Notes under the pieces: model-generated
The model's input: only the letters and a program-made list of their open reading frames with translations
Databases searched by the model: none
Told to the model about the DNA's origin: nothing
Part shown: positions 61,558 to 64,000 of the stretch, one piece after another
Layout: each line of letters opens with the position of its first letter
Numbering within the stretch: the first letter of the stretch is position 1
Program-made: the position numbers and the translations under genes
NCBI RefSeq assembly: GCF_905475395.1
Contig: NC_058337.1
Coordinates: 31,520,983 to 31,584,982 of the forward strand
Direction: 5' to 3'
Length of the DNA: 64,000 nt
Source of the DNA: Chrysoperla carnea
Lineage: Eukaryota; Arthropoda; Insecta; Neuroptera; Chrysopidae

Positions 61558-61787
61558 GTAGTCAACAAATTAAAGTCACTAAAAATCTTATTAAAAATAT
61601 AATGTTATTTTTCAATATTGTTTGTGATTGAGAAGTCGCTCACGACTATGCTGTTTTTGCGACTATTCAATAAAATTTAAAAAAAAAAGATAATCCTGCG
61701 AAAATTATTTATAAAAAAATGCAACTTAAAAATTATAAATTTGAAAATATATGAAACATTTCTACATTTTTTAATAGACCCTTTTTA

Positions 61788-62124
61788 ACCGACTTCAAAC
61801 AAAAAAGGAGGAGATTCTCAATTCGACTGTATTTTTTTATGTTTTTTATCTCAGAACTTTCAACTGGGTGAATCAATTTTGATAATTCTATTTGAAAGCT
61901 GGTGATTTCCGTGTGGTCCCATTTTATTTTGGTCTAGTTCTAACTATGGCATCTATGAGAAAACCATAAAGTCTTAAATTTGCATTAAGTTTACAAATGG
62001 ACGAATAAATAAATATCACGGCAACCGATTTTTTTAGAGACAAATTAGTTAGTGTACTTCACTAGAAATCACAAAACAAAAAAAAACCGACTTCAAAAGA
62101 AAAACTACTTCAAAACAAATTAAT
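61788..62124 (+). repeat. Insect repeat with ACCGACTTCAAA motif
   Basis: TAACCGACTTCAAACAAAAA, GGAGGAGATTCTCAATTCGA, AACTGGGTGAATCAATTTTG and TTTCCGTGTGGTCCCATTTT belong to a repeat type I know from several insect genomes. A second ACCGACTTCAAAA occurs at 62087, so the ends are repeated. Class not assigned. Confidence 0.6.
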
Positions 62125-62304
62125 ATGCACTAAAAACTAAAAAAATTATAATATAATGTAGTTACAATTATTGTTATTTTTGGAGTAGGTGTCAGCCAAA
62201 TTAACCTGTTCTGGTACAGTTGTGACTTGGTTGACACCGACTCCAAAAATAACAATAATTGTAACTACATTATATTATCGTTATTTTTTTACTTTTTAAT
62301 GCAT
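62125..62304. mobile_element. 180-bp hairpin element with about 75-80-bp arms
   Basis: ATGCACTAAAAACTAAAAAA, ATAATGTAGTTACAATTATT and TTTTTGGAGTAGGTGTCAG are mirrored on the right, the core almost perfectly over about 50 bp. The loop is about 23 bases. It abuts the repeat at 61788-62124. Confidence 0.88.
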
Positions 62305-63542
62305 AAAGTTTTATATTAATAGACTTATACACTGTATCTATCTATAAGTAGGCAGAGTTATTTTTCTCATTAGATTTCGAGATCGATCCCTTTTAGTTCA
62401 AATGAGCTATACTTTAGTAATAAAAAAAAATTGTATCGAACTGATATTTGGAAATTACTAAGCAGAACGATATTATAAAACGTTTTTTAGTGTGCAAACT
62501 TCTCACACCCGTCTCTCTTTTCTGTGAAAAAAAATCATGGATTTTCTTGGTTTTTACGGCTTTCGCACTTCCATGCTCCTCCAAATTGAGGAGAGGATTT
62601 CGAATTTATCTGGAAATTGCGATAATGGTAATGAAGTTTTTTTTTTGTAGTCTTCTGTCTGACCCTTTTATGTAAATGTGCTCAAAAAATGAACAGATGC
62701 CATTTAACAGATAAAATTAAAAAATAAGAAGGATATAATGAGGTAGACATTTAACCTTAGAGATGGAGCTCTTTGTTCACAAGTTTTTTGAATTTTGTTT
62801 TGGTATTTTATTTTAAATACTTTGTTTAGTATTGAACTCAGGTTTCACCTAACTCGACACTTAGATTTAATTAATTTCAAAAAAGTTGTATAGAAATTCC
62901 AACTTTGTGCCAAAATAGAGCTTCACAGTGGCTCGCTCGTTTATTGACCTTGAAAAAACTACTTTTCCACTATCTGCGAATATGTAGACTATTGTTTTAC
63001 AATAATGGTTTTCAAAAAACAAAAAATGATCTCCGACAAACAATACTGTACCTATAATTGTTATGCCAACTTTGGTTAAATGAGTTACAAATAGGGCCAT
63101 ACTCTTTTGTGTTTTTATGTTATTCCCTTAAATTTTTACAATCACTAAACAGTATTGCAATGCGGAAGTTCAATACGTTAAAGCAAACTATACGTTTTTT
63201 TTTGCTAAATCATTTTAAGTCACTCGATTAAAGTTTGTTCATTGTATTGAAATTTTTTGTTCCCATGATGCAACTATAAATAAAACTTACTGTTATCTTT
63301 GAAGAATTGTTTTTTATTTATATTGAAGTAAGTTTAACTCTCTGCACCAATAAAACGAACTTTAAATTTATTAATTTGAATCCTACATTTTGAGAATATG
63401 TTTGATTTATCAGCAGAACAATATTAACGTATAATAGGAAAACTGAAATTTTATGTTATGGCAAAGTAAACATAATGTGAATGAATTTGTGATTAAATTG
63501 AAACTTGACACATAGAATTATTTTTGGAACGTTAATTTGAAG

Positions 63543-63975
63543 GGGGCCGTTCATAAAATACGTTCGCACTCAAGGGGGGGAGGGGTTCTGCTGAGTGTGA
63601 CAAGATGTGACAAAGGGGGACAGGGGGTCTAAGACAATGTGATGTTCGCAGCTTATCAACAAATTTTATTAGAGAATTTCTTTCAGCTTTTACAGAACCC
63701 ATAGACTTCTGATAAATAGAAAGCACTATTTAATTTTATTATAAAAGAGTTTTGTTAATTTATTTAAATTTTATTGGAAATAATAAATATTTTTTAATAT
63801 AAAAATTTGTGTACTATTAATCAAAATTTGCTATTTTTAGGGAGAGGGGGGAGGACTTAGTTTTTGTCACGTAATATTTATAGGGGGGCCACAGAAAGTG
63901 TGACACAGTGTGACAACCGGGGGGAGGGGGTCTCAAAATCCTAATTTTAGCGTGACGTATTTTATGAACGGCTCC
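63543..63975. mobile_element. TIR element with 3-bp target duplication (AAG)
   Basis: The left end GGGGCCGTTCATAAAATACG and the right end, whose complement is GGAGCCGTTCATAAAATACG, match at 19 of 20 positions. AAG lies outside both ends (63540-63542, 63976-63978). G-rich and TGTGACA-containing subterminal motifs recur on both sides (63573-63628, 63841-63930). No transposase frame is seen; it is non-autonomous. Confidence 0.75.
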
Positions 63976-64000
63976 AAGCATGTTAAACTATGTAACACGA

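Overview
This is an AT-rich stretch of animal nuclear DNA, very probably from an insect. The evidence is GT-AG introns in the one clear gene, a predicted protein that is plainly an animal CIB2-type EF-hand protein, a Ty3/Gypsy LTR retrotransposon, and many small inverted-repeat and foldback elements with termini such as ACAGGGTG that are common in insect genomes. I cannot name the order or species from the sequence.

Layout. 1-22,500 is gene-poor and repeat-rich. It holds foldback elements (2594-3348, 13999-15486), a Helitron-like element (4129-4624), a TIR element with a 3-bp target duplication (5284-5684), a triple nest of repeats (7177-8392), a frameshifted pogo-type transposase relic (10.8-11.0 kb), a small inverted-repeat element with a hammerhead-ribozyme-like motif (11757-12014), and a 140-bp minisatellite (13.4-14.0 kb). 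At 22508-22583 on the minus strand there is a plausible first coding exon (hydrophobic leader, then a good splice donor). If real, the left 22 kb may be largely its first intron. 22.6-28.5 kb holds divergent dispersed repeats and a decayed LINE reverse transcriptase on the minus strand.

28532-35960 is the centrepiece: a complete, apparently young Ty3/Gypsy element. Its 1116-bp LTRs look identical on reading and are flanked by TATT. Gag and Pol are in the same frame, separated by one UGA followed by CAA-UUG and, 16 nt further on, a stable-looking hairpin, so Pol is probably made by stop-codon readthrough. Protease, reverse transcriptase, RNase H and integrase all keep their catalytic residues. 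Gag has no zinc knuckle and no ordinary tRNA primer site follows the left LTR.

39332-40601 is the only confidently intact host gene: a four-exon Cib2 homologue (189 residues, plus strand). The rest (41-64 kb) is again repeat-rich: a retroposon with a 14-bp target duplication inside an older repeat (45.4 kb), several hairpin elements (47.8, 48.1, 62.2 kb), another copy of the 0.55-kb family called Rep-A here (51.3 kb), an uninterrupted copy of Rep-B (53.1-53.5 kb) that serves as the empty site for the nest at 7.5 kb, and a TIR element at the right edge. I saw no rRNA, convincing tRNA, CRISPR or prokaryote-type operon.
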